This document shows positions 17,161 to 26,400 of a DNA stretch of 64,000 nucleotides, in pieces. The translations under genes and the position numbers were made by a program. Under the pieces are notes generated by a model. The model was not told the origin of the DNA, did not search any database, and saw nothing but the letters and a program-made list of their open reading frames with translations. The stretch lies in contig JAFXYP010000025.1 in NCBI GenBank assembly GCA_017541665.1, positions 1 through 64,000 of the forward strand, in the 5' to 3' direction. Position 1 is the first letter of the stretch. Each line of letters starts with the position of its first letter. This DNA is from Lentisphaeria bacterium (lineage in GTDB: Bacteria > Verrucomicrobiota > Lentisphaeria > Victivallales > UBA1829).

Positions 17161-19146
17161 ATGGACGCAATCACTCTGCGTAAAGCCGCCGACACCATCC
17201 GCATTTTATCCGCCGAAGCGATTCAGAAGGCCAAGTCCGGGCACCCCGGCATGCCGATGGGCAACGCCGATTTCGCCATGGTCCTCTGGGCGAAGTACCT
17301 CCGCCACAACCCGGCCGACCCGAGCTGGATCGGACGCGACCGCTTCGTGCTGTCCGCCGGACACGGCTCCATGCTGATCTATTCCCTCCTGCACCTCTTC
17401 AACTACGGCCTGTCCATGGACGAGCTGAAGAACTTCCGCCAGTGGGGCAGCCTGACCCCGGGCCATCCCGAGTTCGGCCACACCAAGGGCGTCGACATCA
17501 CGACCGGCCCGCTGGGCAGCGGTTTCGGCTCCGCGGTCGGCATGGCGATCGCCGCCAAGCAGTTCGCGGCCCGGATCGGCCTTGACAAGACGGACATCCA
17601 GCAGAGCCGCATCTTCGTGATCAGCGGCGACGGCTGCATGATGGAGGGCAACACCTCCGAAGCCGCCAGCCTCGCCGGCCACCTGAAGCTCGACAACCTC
17701 GTCGTCTTCTACGATGACAACAACATCACCATCGAAGGCAATACCGGACTGGCGTTCACGGAAGACGTCGCCGCCCGTTATGCCGCCTACGACTGGCGCG
17801 TCCTCCGCTGCGATGACGCCAACGACATCGCCAAGGTCGACGCCGTCCTCGCCGAAGCCGTCAAATCCGACGGCCGTCCGACCCTGATCATCGGCAAGAC
17901 CACCATCGGGTTCGGCGCGCCGCACAAGGCCGGCACGCACGGCTGCCACGGCGAACCCCTCGGCGACGAGGAACTCGCCGCCACGAAGGCCAACCTCGGC
18001 TGGACGGAAGAGCCCTTCACCGTCCCGCAGGCCGTCAAGGACATGCTCGCTGGCCGCGTGAAGGAACTCGCCGCTGAGGCCGCCGCCTGGAACGAGAAGT
18101 TCGCGGCGTTCGTGAAGTCCGCCGACCAGGCACTGATCGACAGCCTCATCAACCGCACTGTCCCGGAAAACATCCTCGACGAACTCCTCGCCGCCGCTCC
18201 GGTCGACAAGCCGGTCGCCTCCCGCGCCTCCAGCGGCACGATCCTCCAGAAGGCCTCCGCGCTCGTCCCGGCCCTCGTCGGCGGCGCCGCCGACCTGGCC
18301 CCGTCCACCAAGACCGCGGTCAAGGGCGCGGGCGACTTCAGCGTCGAGGACCGTGCCGGCCGCAACCTGCACTTCGGCATCCGCGAGCTCGAAATGGGCA
18401 TGGCGGGCAACGGCATGGCGCTCTTCGGCACGGCCATCCCGTATACCTCCACGTTCGCTGTTTTCTCCGACTACATGAAGCCGGCGATCCGCCTTGCCGC
18501 GATCCAGAAGCTCCACGAACTCTACATCTTCACGCACGATTCCTTCTACGTCGGCGAAGACGGCCCCACGCACGAGCCCATCGAACAGCTCGCCATGCTC
18601 CGCAGCATCCCCGACATGACCGTGTTCCGTCCGGCCGAAGCCCACGAAGTCGCGCACTGCTGGGCCGCCGCCCTGAAGAAGCAGGGCCCCGTCGCCATGA
18701 TGATGACCCGCCAGGACCTCCGCCCCTTCGACGCCGGCCTGGCCGCGAAGATCGACGTGACCCGCGGCGCCTACGTGCTCTCCGAGGACGAAGGCTTCGA
18801 GGCCGTGATCCTCGCCTCCGGCAGTGAAGTCAACCTGGCGCTCGACGCCGCCGCGATTCTCCGCGGCGAAGGCCGCAAGGTCCGCATCGTGTCCGTCCCG
18901 TCCCTCGAGACCTTCCTCCGCCAGGACGCCTCCTTCCGTGAAAGCATCCTGCCGAACGCCTGCCGCAAGCGCATCTCCATCGAAGCCGGCACGACCCCGA
19001 TGTGGTACGCCCTGGTCGGCCTCGACGGCCTCGCGATCGGCCTGGACCACTTCGGCGCGTCCGCTCCGTACAAGAAACTGGCGCAGGAATTCGGCTTCAC
19101 GCCGGAAGCCGTCGCCGACAAGGTCCGCGCCTATCTCCAGGCGTAA
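17161..19146 (+). CDS. tkt: Transketolase
   Basis: 661 residues, the usual length. It transfers two-carbon units between sugar phosphates in the pentose phosphate pathway, using thiamine diphosphate. Landmarks: SGHPGMPMG at the N-terminus, the TPP motif SGDGCMMEGNTSEAASLAGH leading to DDNNITIEG, and LHFGIRELEMG plus HDSFYVGEDGPTHEP in the pyrimidine domain. The ATG at 17161 has AAAGGA 5 nt upstream; an upstream in-phase start would include promoter DNA. It seems monocistronic and is followed by repeat copy C. Confidence 0.96.
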   Translation: MDAITLRKAADTIRILSAEAIQKAKSGHPGMPMGNADFAMVLWAKYLRHNPADPSWIGRDRFVLSAGHGSMLIYSLLHLFNYGLSMDELKNFRQWGSLTPGHPEFGHTKGVDITTGPLGSGFGSAVGMAIAAKQFAARIGLDKTDIQQSRIFVISGDGCMMEGNTSEAASLAGHLKLDNLVVFYDDNNITIEGNTGLAFTEDVAARYAAYDWRVLRCDDANDIAKVDAVLAEAVKSDGRPTLIIGKTTIGFGAPHKAGTHGCHGEPLGDEELAATKANLGWTEEPFTVPQAVKDMLAGRVKELAAEAAAWNEKFAAFVKSADQALIDSLINRTVPENILDELLAAAPVDKPVASRASSGTILQKASALVPALVGGAADLAPSTKTAVKGAGDFSVEDRAGRNLHFGIRELEMGMAGNGMALFGTAIPYTSTFAVFSDYMKPAIRLAAIQKLHELYIFTHDSFYVGEDGPTHEPIEQLAMLRSIPDMTVFRPAEAHEVAHCWAAALKKQGPVAMMMTRQDLRPFDAGLAAKIDVTRGAYVLSEDEGFEAVILASGSEVNLALDAAAILRGEGRKVRIVSVPSLETFLRQDASFRESILPNACRKRISIEAGTTPMWYALVGLDGLAIGLDHFGASAPYKKLAQEFGFTPEAVADKVRAYLQA

Positions 19147-19195
19147 GCCTGCGCGGTCCGCGTTTCGTTTTTGAACCGTTCCCGCGGTTGTTCCT

Positions 19196-19262
19196 GTGCA
19201 CGAGCGAAAGCCGCGCACTGAATCAGCGCCGCTTGCGGTGCGGCCGCTTGCGGTGCGGCCGC
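19196..19262 (+). repeat. Dispersed hairpin repeat, copy C
   Basis: Alpha: GTGCAC (19196-19201), loop GAGCGAAAGCC, GCGCAC (19213-19218), one mismatch. Spacer TGAATCAGC is followed by a beta-type element in which CGCTTGCGGTGCGGC occurs twice in tandem (to 19260). It lies in the 253-nt gap between tkt and mreC, all on the same strand. Confidence 0.8.
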
Positions 19263-19399
19263 GGGAGGATCGAAATCCGGTCCGGGCGGAAAACGTCCGG
19301 CCGGAGTTTTTCCGTCTCCGGGGGAGTCAAATCCCCTGAAATCACCATGTCCCGCGCCGGACTGTCCCGTCCGGGCGGAAAACAACCGGGAGTCCAGCG

Positions 19400-20275
19400 A
19401 TGGCGACGTTCAAGAAAAAGGTCAATGTCTCGAGGATCGTCCTCTTTGCGGCGATCCCGATGGTCCTTGCCGCCCTCGTGCTGACCGGGTTCTTCACATT
19501 CCGCCGGACGCTCGCGCGGTTCTCCATGGATTTCTACTACCCGTTCTACCAGGCGGCGAAGCATGTCGAGCTGGGCGCGGCGCGTCAGGCATTGGCGATG
19601 CAGCCGCGTCAGAAGCTCGCGTCCGCGGTGGAACAGCTCCAGCGTCAGAACGCCATGCTGGCGGCGCAGGTGCAGCGGCTCCGCGAAATGGAGGCCGACA
19701 ACGAACGTCTCCGCCAGGAACTCCGCATGCCGCGCTGGTCCGGCTACCACGAGGTCTATGCCGAGGTAATCCTCCGCGACCCGTCCACCTGGAACGAACA
19801 GTTCGTGATCTCCAAGGGGCTGAACGACGGCATCGAGACGGGCGACCTGGTCCTGACCTTCGAATTTGCGCCCCGCGGCGGCACGCCCTCCTGCGTGCTG
19901 GCCGGACGCGTGGTCGAGGCGTCCGCCCGGACGTCGGTCGTCGCGACGGTCGTCAACCCCGCCTGCCGCCTGAGCGTTTCGCTGGCGGAGTCCGGCGCGA
20001 ATGGCACGCTTACGGGCAACGGCGCGTCCTCCATGACCGCGCTGGTGTCCCGCCTGCCGCTGAAGAGCAAGTACGGGGTCGGCGAGATGGTCCTGACGAG
20101 CGGATTCTCCGAACGCACCCCGCGCGGTATCTGCGTGGGATACCTGACCGACGCCCCGGTCGGCGCCAGCCATGCGGCCGTGGTCCATGACGGCGGGCTG
20201 TACGCCGAGGCGTGGATGCGTCCCGCGGTCTCCCTCGACACGATCCGGTTCGTGGTGGTCCTGACCGGAAAATGA
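19400..20275 (+). CDS. mreC: Rod shape-determining protein MreC
   Basis: 291 residues. Periplasmic scaffold of the elongasome. One N-terminal transmembrane helix (LFAAIPMVLAALVLTGFF) is followed by a coiled coil (about residues 65-105, VEQLQRQNAMLAAQVQRLRE). The beta-barrel domain (VILRDPSTWNEQFVISKG, then GVGEMVLTSGFSERTPRG) resembles other MreC proteins. It is followed by mreD and a PBP2 gene in the usual order; no mreB is present in the window. Confidence 0.88.
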   Translation: MATFKKKVNVSRIVLFAAIPMVLAALVLTGFFTFRRTLARFSMDFYYPFYQAAKHVELGAARQALAMQPRQKLASAVEQLQRQNAMLAAQVQRLREMEADNERLRQELRMPRWSGYHEVYAEVILRDPSTWNEQFVISKGLNDGIETGDLVLTFEFAPRGGTPSCVLAGRVVEASARTSVVATVVNPACRLSVSLAESGANGTLTGNGASSMTALVSRLPLKSKYGVGEMVLTSGFSERTPRGICVGYLTDAPVGASHAAVVHDGGLYAEAWMRPAVSLDTIRFVVVLTGK

Positions 20276-20291
20276 CGGCGCGGAGGGGACG

Positions 20292-20774
20292 ATGTACGCG
20301 TTTTTCTACTTCACATCCTGCTCCATCCTGCTGCTGGTCGCGGAGACGCTCCTGCGGTCGGCCGGGCTGACGGTCCCGCTGCTCGGGTTCTTCTTCCCGG
20401 CGGCGGCCTTCGCGGTCTCGCCCCGGATGGCGCTCGGATTCGCGCTGGTGGCCGGCATCTCGATGGATTTCGTGCTCGGGTATTCGATCCCGTGGGACGG
20501 CCTGCTGCTGCCGCTCCTGACCATCCCCGCTCTGCTGCTCAACGGGAAACGCCCCGCCTCCGACGTACTTGAATTCCTGTTCGGCGCGGTCATCCCGCCC
20601 GTGCTGGCCATCCCGCATCTCTGGTCTGCGCTCACGACGCCGGATGCGTTCGCCTCGCTGATGATGTCCTGCCTCTTCGGCGCGGTCCTCTTCCCGCTCA
20701 TGGCCGCCCTGGTCACGCATTCGGCCGCCCGCCTGAAGATCGAAGCCGCGAACATGGAAAACGGAGGCGCATGA
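20292..20774 (+). CDS. mreD: Rod shape-determining protein MreD
   Basis: 160 residues, almost entirely hydrophobic with about five predicted transmembrane helices. Assigned by size, topology and position between mreC and the PBP2 gene; MreD sequences are poorly conserved. GGAGGGG precedes the ATG. The stop overlaps the next start (ATGA). Confidence 0.78.
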   Translation: MYAFFYFTSCSILLLVAETLLRSAGLTVPLLGFFFPAAAFAVSPRMALGFALVAGISMDFVLGYSIPWDGLLLPLLTIPALLLNGKRPASDVLEFLFGAVIPPVLAIPHLWSALTTPDAFASLMMSCLFGAVLFPLMAALVTHSAARLKIEAANMENGGA

Positions 20775-22582
20775 TGCCGGACGACGATACCCCGCGTTTC
20801 GTGATCGACTCGTTTGTGATCCGTATCGGCCTGCTGGCGCTTGTCGCGTTTCTGCTTTTCTCCGTGCTGGTGATCCGCCTCTGGAACATGCAGGTGATCC
20901 GTTCGGCCGAATACGAATATAAAGACCGCAAGCAGAGTGCTCGCCGCATCCGGATTCCTGCCATGCGCGGCGAGATCCTCGGCCGAGACGGTACGCCGAT
21001 CGTGCGGAACCGCCCGTCGTTCAACGTCCTGTTCCATCCCGGCGAAATGACGACGGAGCGTTCGCGCGACCAGGCGAAATTCATCATGGACAAGGCCGAC
21101 CAGGTCGCCGCCGTGCTCGGGCGCTACAACCCCCTTACGCTCGAAAACGTCCGCCGCCACCTGAATTACCAGCCCGGCCTGCCGCTTACCGCGTTCAAGG
21201 ACCTCTCAGACGAGGAACGGGGCCGTCTGGACGAGCTTTTCCCGCCGGTCCGCGGGCTGGAGGTCACCGCCGAACCCATGCGCGAATATCCGTTCGGCAG
21301 CCTCGCCGCCCAGCTGATCGGCTACGTGGGCAACGAGGATCCGAGCGGCGCGGACGACCGCCGCGAATATTTCTATTATCTGCCGAGCCTGGAGGGGCGT
21401 TCCGGGCTGGAATACCAGTACAACGACAAGCTCTCCGGCAAGGCCGGCAGCCAGTTCGTGATGGTGAACAGCAACGGATTCGTGCACGAACAGCTCGAGG
21501 ATCCGACGCCTCCCGAAAACGGCTACGACCTCCGCCTGACGCTGGATATCGACGGCCAGCTCGCCGCCGAAAACGCCCTGAAGGGGCATCTCGGGGCCAT
21601 CGTGGTCATGAGCGCCAATACCGGCGCAGTCCGCGTCATGGCGTCCTCGCCGACCTTCCCGCCCGCCGACTTCGTGCCGTCCATCTCCCGCACGCGTTTC
21701 CGCGAGCTGAACGAGGATCCCGGCAAACCGTTCCTGAACCGCGCCGTGCAGGGTTCCTACATGCCCGGCTCGACCATCAAGCCGCTGACCGCGCTCGCCG
21801 GGCTTGAAAGCGGCATCCCGGCGACGCGGACCTACGACTGCGAAGGCTCCACACCCCACGGCTACAGAGGCAGCATCCGCTGCACCGGCATCCACGGCAA
21901 CCTGGATATGCGCCGCGCGATCATGAAGTCGTGCAACGTGTATTTCGTGGAGCTCGGCGTTGAGGCCGGCATCGACGCGCTCAGCCGCATGTTCGAGTCC
22001 GCCGGCATCGGGCACAAGACCGGGATCGAGATCGCCGAACGCGCCGGATATCTGCCGAAGGACGGGCCATCCTGGAACGAAAACGAGACCGCGTACGTCA
22101 GCATCGGACAGGGCAAGGTCGAGGTGACTCCTCTTCAGGCCGCCGTGTTCTACGGCGCCATCGCTAACGGCGGGACCATGTACAAGCCCTACCTGATCGA
22201 CCATATCTACGACCACGACCGCCTGTCCGGAGACCGCCTGAGCGTGTATGACGCCGTTCCCTTCAAGGCGGGGAAGCTCGCCGCCTCGGCGGAATCCCTG
22301 GCGGTAATCCGCGAAGGCATGTATCTGGTCGTGCACGATGCCGGCGGGTCCGGCAGGCGCGGCAACATCGTGTCGGCCGAGCTTTACGCGAAGACCGGCA
22401 CGGCGGATTTCGGATACGGCACGAAAGCCACGAAGAACACCTGGTTCAACGGATTCGTGAAACACCCCCGCACGGGCGAGCTCCTGAGCTTTGCCGCAGT
22501 AATCGAGCACGGCGAGTCCGGCGGCGGCACCACAGCTCCGATCGTGGCCGAGATGTTTACGGAATGGTTTTCGCGCGACTGA
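20771..22582 (+). CDS. mrdA: Penicillin-binding protein 2 (elongasome transpeptidase)
   Basis: 603 residues. Cross-links peptidoglycan during cell elongation. One N-terminal transmembrane helix (LLALVAFLLFSVLVIRLW), a dimerisation domain with RGEILGRDG, then the transpeptidase domain: S334-T-I-K (MPGSTIKPL), S387-C-N and K541-T-G (YAKTGTADFG). All three active-site motifs are intact. The start overlaps mreD by four bases. No rodA follows in the window. Confidence 0.93.
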   Translation: MMPDDDTPRFVIDSFVIRIGLLALVAFLLFSVLVIRLWNMQVIRSAEYEYKDRKQSARRIRIPAMRGEILGRDGTPIVRNRPSFNVLFHPGEMTTERSRDQAKFIMDKADQVAAVLGRYNPLTLENVRRHLNYQPGLPLTAFKDLSDEERGRLDELFPPVRGLEVTAEPMREYPFGSLAAQLIGYVGNEDPSGADDRREYFYYLPSLEGRSGLEYQYNDKLSGKAGSQFVMVNSNGFVHEQLEDPTPPENGYDLRLTLDIDGQLAAENALKGHLGAIVVMSANTGAVRVMASSPTFPPADFVPSISRTRFRELNEDPGKPFLNRAVQGSYMPGSTIKPLTALAGLESGIPATRTYDCEGSTPHGYRGSIRCTGIHGNLDMRRAIMKSCNVYFVELGVEAGIDALSRMFESAGIGHKTGIEIAERAGYLPKDGPSWNENETAYVSIGQGKVEVTPLQAAVFYGAIANGGTMYKPYLIDHIYDHDRLSGDRLSVYDAVPFKAGKLAASAESLAVIREGMYLVVHDAGGSGRRGNIVSAELYAKTGTADFGYGTKATKNTWFNGFVKHPRTGELLSFAAVIEHGESGGGTTAPIVAEMFTEWFSRD

Positions 22583-22600
22583 TTTTTCGCGCGTCTGAAC

Positions 22601-22629
22601 TTGTTTTTCATGCGTCCGGGGTGTATATT
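22601..22629 (+). promoter_or_regulatory. Promoter of the sugar aminotransferase gene
   Basis: TTGTTT (22601-22606), 17-nt spacer, TATATT (22624-22629). Confidence 0.55.
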
Positions 22630-22674
22630 ATTTAAGAGACTTTTCAACCACGACCCCGACTGGAGGTGCCGACT

Positions 22675-23799
22675 ATGCTGCCGTTCATCGATCTGAAGTA
22701 CCAATACAGCCTGATCCGCGACGAGATCCATGCGGGCATCGACCGCGTGCTGGAGAGCGGACATTTCATCCTCGGCTCCGAGGTTGCCGAACTGGAACGT
22801 CAGCTCGCCGAGTATGCCGGAGTCAAGCACGCATTGGCGTGTTCGAGCGGCACGGATGCCCTGCTGATGGCGCTGATGGCGCTCGGCATCGGTCCCGGCG
22901 ACGCCGTCTTCACCACCCCGTTCACGTTCTTCGCCACGGTCGAGACGATCGCGCTCGTCGGCGCGACCCCGGTCTTCGCCGACATCGACGAAGGCACGTA
23001 CAACATCGACCCCGCCAAGCTCGAAGAGGCCATCCTGAATGTCGAACGCGAAGGCAAGCTCAAACCGAAGGCCATCATCCCCGTCGACCTCTTCGGCCTC
23101 ACCGCCGACTACAAGGCGATCAAGCCGCTCGCCGAGGCGCACGGACTTGCCATCATCGAGGACGCCTGCCAGGCGTTCGGTGCGACCGATCCCTCCGGCA
23201 AGCGCGCGCCCGCCCTCGGCACCATCGGCTGCACGAGCTTCTTCCCGGCCAAGCCGCTCGGCTGCTACGGCGACGGCGGCGCGGTCTTCACGGACGACGA
23301 CGACCTGTACGACAAGCTGTACTCCATCCTCGTTCACGGTCGCTGCTCCGAGGACCGCTACAACAATGTCCGCCTGGGGCTGAACGCCCGTTGCGACACG
23401 ATCCAGGCCGCGGTCCTGCTTGCCAAGCTTAAACTCTTCCCCGGCGAGGTCGAGATGCGCCAGGTCGTCGCCGACCGCTACCGCGCCGGACTGAAGGACG
23501 TCGTTTCCGTCCAGACGATCCCCGAAGGCTGCGTCTCCGTCTACGCGCAGTTCTGCCCGCGTTCGCCGAAGTTCGCCGAGATCCAGGCCGCCCTGAAGGC
23601 CGCCGACATCCCGACCGCGCGCTACTACCCGATCCCGATGCACCTGCTCGGCGCGACCGAGTATCTCGGATACAAGAAGGGCGACATGCCCGTTGCCGAG
23701 GCGTGCGCCGCCGACATCTTCGCGCTGCCGATGCACCCCTACCTGAAGGCGGAAGACATCGACCGCATCTGCGGCATCATCGCCGACACGGTGAAGTAA
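22675..23799 (+). CDS. DegT/DnrJ/EryC1-family sugar aminotransferase (WbpE-like)
   Basis: 374 residues. PLP-dependent transamination of a keto sugar nucleotide, probably for surface polysaccharide. The start is MLPFIDLKYQY; GGAGGTG sits 7 nt before the ATG at 22675, so an earlier in-phase GTG (22666) is part of the ribosome binding site. Key segments are CSSGTDALLMALMALGIGPG, VDLFGL, EDACQAFGA and FFPAKPLGCYGDGG with PLP Lys at residue 193. It most resembles WbpE/WlbC, which make 3-amino-glucuronate derivatives, but the exact sugar is uncertain. Confidence 0.87.
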   Translation: MLPFIDLKYQYSLIRDEIHAGIDRVLESGHFILGSEVAELERQLAEYAGVKHALACSSGTDALLMALMALGIGPGDAVFTTPFTFFATVETIALVGATPVFADIDEGTYNIDPAKLEEAILNVEREGKLKPKAIIPVDLFGLTADYKAIKPLAEAHGLAIIEDACQAFGATDPSGKRAPALGTIGCTSFFPAKPLGCYGDGGAVFTDDDDLYDKLYSILVHGRCSEDRYNNVRLGLNARCDTIQAAVLLAKLKLFPGEVEMRQVVADRYRAGLKDVVSVQTIPEGCVSVYAQFCPRSPKFAEIQAALKAADIPTARYYPIPMHLLGATEYLGYKKGDMPVAEACAADIFALPMHPYLKAEDIDRICGIIADTVK

Positions 23800-23833
23800 T
23801 CCTTCGCAACTTCCGTTCACAAGCTCATTTTTG

Positions 23834-23870
23834 CGCACCTGTCCGCAACCTCGGGCAGGTGCGTTTCCTT
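23834..23870 (+). terminator. Intrinsic terminator after the aminotransferase gene
   Basis: CGCACCTGTCC (23834-23844) pairs with GGGCAGGTGCG (23853-23863) with one central mismatch, followed by a T-rich tail. Confidence 0.75.
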
Positions 23871-23929
23871 TTCTGTTCATGGCGTTGCGTTTTAACGTGA
23901 AAATAACGTTCGAAAAACGCCTTGCTTTG

Positions 23930-23957
23930 TTGAAAAACCGTCTTTTTGTGCTATGTT
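23930..23957 (+). promoter_or_regulatory. Promoter of the GH97 gene
   Basis: TTGAAA (23930-23935), 16-nt spacer, TATGTT (23952-23957). Confidence 0.65.
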
Positions 23958-24021
23958 TACAGTGTTTACGGAAAACGTCTGCAACTTTCAGCTTATCCAT
24001 AACCACAACAGGAAACAGACC

Positions 24022-26109
24022 ATGAAGTTCTCACTCTCCATGAAGACGGCGCTCTCCTGCGCCGCAGTCTTTCTTGCCGCGGGGATCTGCTCCGCCGCCG
24101 ATCCTCTCCTGACCTCGCCGGACGCGGACAAGACCATCCGCGTCTACCTCGACGAAGGCAACGTGCTCCGCGTGGAGCGCAACGACTCCGAAGTCTTCAA
24201 AGTCCGCCTCGGACTGAAGTCCGACAAGGCGGAATACGATTTCTCCAAACTCCAGATCCGCAGGCAGATTCCGTCCGCGGTCTCCCCCGTGCTCGTCTCC
24301 GAGAAATACACGTCCGTCAACGGCAAGCGCTCCGAACGCAGCTTCAAGATGAACGAAAAGACGCTCGTCTTCACCGATCCCGTGGATTACCGCAAGAACC
24401 AGATCGGCGTGGTCATCCGCGCCGGCGAAAATTCCTTCGCGTTCCGTTACGACCTCGGCGGCTCCGGCCAGGTCGAGTTCCAGGGCGAATCCACCATGTT
24501 CACCTTCCCGCTCACCGACGGCTTCCGCATGCAGCGCCGCGTGGCGCAGTACGAGGAACGTTATAACGCGTACACCGCCGATACGCTCAAGCCCCAGCAG
24601 CCTGCTCAGGGCGGCCCCGGACAGGGCGGCTTCGGCGGTTTCGGCGGCCGCGGCCGCGTCAACAGGAACTGGAACTATCCGCTGCTCTTCAACTCCGCCG
24701 ACAAGTCCGCCTGGGGACTCCTCTCCGAAACGTATTTCGACGGCACGTACTGCGGCACCTACCTGGTGTCCGACGTCACCGACGGCGGCGTGACCTTCAC
24801 CACGCATTATCCCGATCCCGGCGAGGGCGCGGGGCAGGGCGCGGTCAACCCCGTGACCTCGCTCCCGTGGAAATCCCCGTGGCGCTGTGTCGTGATCGGC
24901 ACGCTCGCCGACATCGTGGAGTCCACGCTCGTCGACGACCTCGCGCCCGAATGCGCATTTAATGACGTCTCCTGGATCACCCCCGGCGTCGCCTCCTGGG
25001 TCTACTGGGCCTACAACCGCGGCAGCAAGGAATACGAGGTCGTCAGGGACTATATCCTGCTCGCATCCGAAATGAAGTGGCCGAACGTCCTGATCGACTG
25101 GGAATGGGACGTGATGAAGGCGAGACCGAACTTCGAGCCCAAGTCCGAGATTCCGCATGGCGGCAACATCGACGACGCGCTCGCGCTCGCCAAGGAGAAG
25201 AACGTCGGCGTCTGGCTGTGGTACAACTCCGGCGGCAAGCACAACGGCGTCCAGGGCGGCCCCCGCGACCGCTTCAACACGCATGAGACACGCGAAAAGG
25301 AATTCGCCTGGCTGAATGAAAAGAACGTCAAGGGTGTGAAGATCGACTTCTTCGAGAGCGACAAGCAGAGCATGATGCAGTACTACGTCGACATCCTGAA
25401 GGACGCCGCCCCGCACAAGATCATGGTCAATTTCCACGGCAGCACGCTCCCGCGCGGCTGGTCCCGCACCTATCCCAACCTCATGTCCATGGAGGGCGTC
25501 TACGGCGCGGAACAGTACAACAACCATCCCTTCATGACCGACCCCGCCGCGGAGCACAACACCACGCTGCCCTTCACGCGCAACGCCGTCGGCCCGATGG
25601 ACTACACGCCCACCGCGTTTACGAACTCCCAGAATCCGCACCGGACCAGCCACGCGCATGAGCTCGCGCTCACGGTCGTCTTCGAGTCCGCCGCGCAGCA
25701 CATGGCCGACCGCCCGTCCGCCTTCCGTGCACTGCCCGATGCCGTGAAGGACTTCATCGCCGGGCTCCCGACCACCTGGGACGATACGAAATACCTCGGC
25801 GGCGAACCGGGCGATTTCGTGATCCTCGGCCGCCGCAAAGGCTCCACCTGGTACGTCGGCGGCATCAACGGCAAGACCGGCACCCGCGAAGTCAAGTTCT
25901 TCGTCCCAGGCAACCCCGGCGAGACCTTCGCCTACCGCAAGATCGCGGACGGGAAGGACGTCGACGAACAGTATTTCCATGACGGCAAGGTCAGCCCCGA
26001 CGACGCCCGCGCATGGGACATCTCCGAAGGCACGGCAAAGGCCGGCGACGAGATCACCGTGAGAATGGTCGGACGCGGCGGCTTCTCCTTCCGCTTCACC
26101 AAAGAATAA
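24022..26109 (+). CDS. Secreted GH97 glycoside hydrolase
   Basis: 695 residues with a signal peptide ending at GICSAAD. GH97 enzymes cleave alpha-glucosidic or alpha-galactosidic bonds. The N-terminal beta-domain is followed by a (beta/alpha)8 barrel (SWVYWAYNRGS, LIDWEWD, VWLWYNSGG, GVKIDFFESDKQ, MSMEGVYGAEQYN) and a C-terminal beta-domain (FVILGRRKGSTWYVGGI). D442 in KIDFF and E491 sit where the retaining alpha-galactosidase-type GH97 enzymes have nucleophile and acid/base. That subtype call is inference. A Gly-rich insert ([14 protein letters not shown], near residue 200) is unusual. It converges on the GH127 gene. Confidence 0.88.
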   Translation: MKFSLSMKTALSCAAVFLAAGICSAADPLLTSPDADKTIRVYLDEGNVLRVERNDSEVFKVRLGLKSDKAEYDFSKLQIRRQIPSAVSPVLVSEKYTSVNGKRSERSFKMNEKTLVFTDPVDYRKNQIGVVIRAGENSFAFRYDLGGSGQVEFQGESTMFTFPLTDGFRMQRRVAQYEERYNAYTADTLKPQQPAQGGPGQGGFGGFGGRGRVNRNWNYPLLFNSADKSAWGLLSETYFDGTYCGTYLVSDVTDGGVTFTTHYPDPGEGAGQGAVNPVTSLPWKSPWRCVVIGTLADIVESTLVDDLAPECAFNDVSWITPGVASWVYWAYNRGSKEYEVVRDYILLASEMKWPNVLIDWEWDVMKARPNFEPKSEIPHGGNIDDALALAKEKNVGVWLWYNSGGKHNGVQGGPRDRFNTHETREKEFAWLNEKNVKGVKIDFFESDKQSMMQYYVDILKDAAPHKIMVNFHGSTLPRGWSRTYPNLMSMEGVYGAEQYNNHPFMTDPAAEHNTTLPFTRNAVGPMDYTPTAFTNSQNPHRTSHAHELALTVVFESAAQHMADRPSAFRALPDAVKDFIAGLPTTWDDTKYLGGEPGDFVILGRRKGSTWYVGGINGKTGTREVKFFVPGNPGETFAYRKIADGKDVDEQYFHDGKVSPDDARAWDISEGTAKAGDEITVRMVGRGGFSFRFTKE

Positions 26110-26134
26110 TCGTACCGAAGCAATCAATCCCCCC

Positions 26135-26170
26135 GGGGGCGGACGTTCCTGCGTTCGCCTCCCGTTTTTT
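26135..26170 (+). terminator. Intrinsic terminator after the GH97 gene
   Basis: GGGGGCGGACG (26135-26145) pairs with CGTTCGCCTCC (26152-26162) with two wobble pairs, followed by TTTTTT (26165-26170). Confidence 0.7.
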
Positions 26171-26235
26171 ATGCCCGTGCGCCGTTGTGCCGGGCAAGGA
26201 TGTGCCGAAGCTGATCCAACAGCCGGAATGACGCC

Positions 26236-26266
26236 AAAGAAAAACCCGTGCAGTTTCCTGCACGGG
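26236..26266 (-). terminator. Intrinsic terminator facing the GH127 gene
   Basis: A perfect 9-bp stem CCCGTGCAG (26245-26253) / CTGCACGGG (26258-26266) with a 4-nt loop. On the minus strand it is followed by TTTTTCTTT. Repeat copy D lies between it and the GH127 stop. Confidence 0.75.
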
Positions 26267-26286
26267 GGGATTCATTCTATTTTGTA

Positions 26287-26399
26287 CTGTATCGGCGCCG
26301 CTTTGCGGTGTGCCCGAGCGTAGCACGGCACTGTATCGGCACCGCATTGCGGTGTGCGCGAGCGGAGCCGCGCACTACTGCAGTGGAGGCCCTGCCTCC
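26287..26399 (+). repeat. Dispersed hairpin repeat, copy D (four to five hairpins)
   Basis: It holds two beta-type hairpins around GCACCGC/GCGGTGC-like stems and an alpha hairpin GTGCC...GGCAC. The best unit is alpha GTGCGC (26354-26359), loop GAGCGGAGCC, GCGCAC (26370-26375), then spacer TACTGCAGT and beta GGAGGC (26385-26390), CCT, GCCTCC (26394-26399). The copy ends 1 nt from the GH127 stop codon. Confidence 0.9.
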
Positions 26400-26400
26400 C

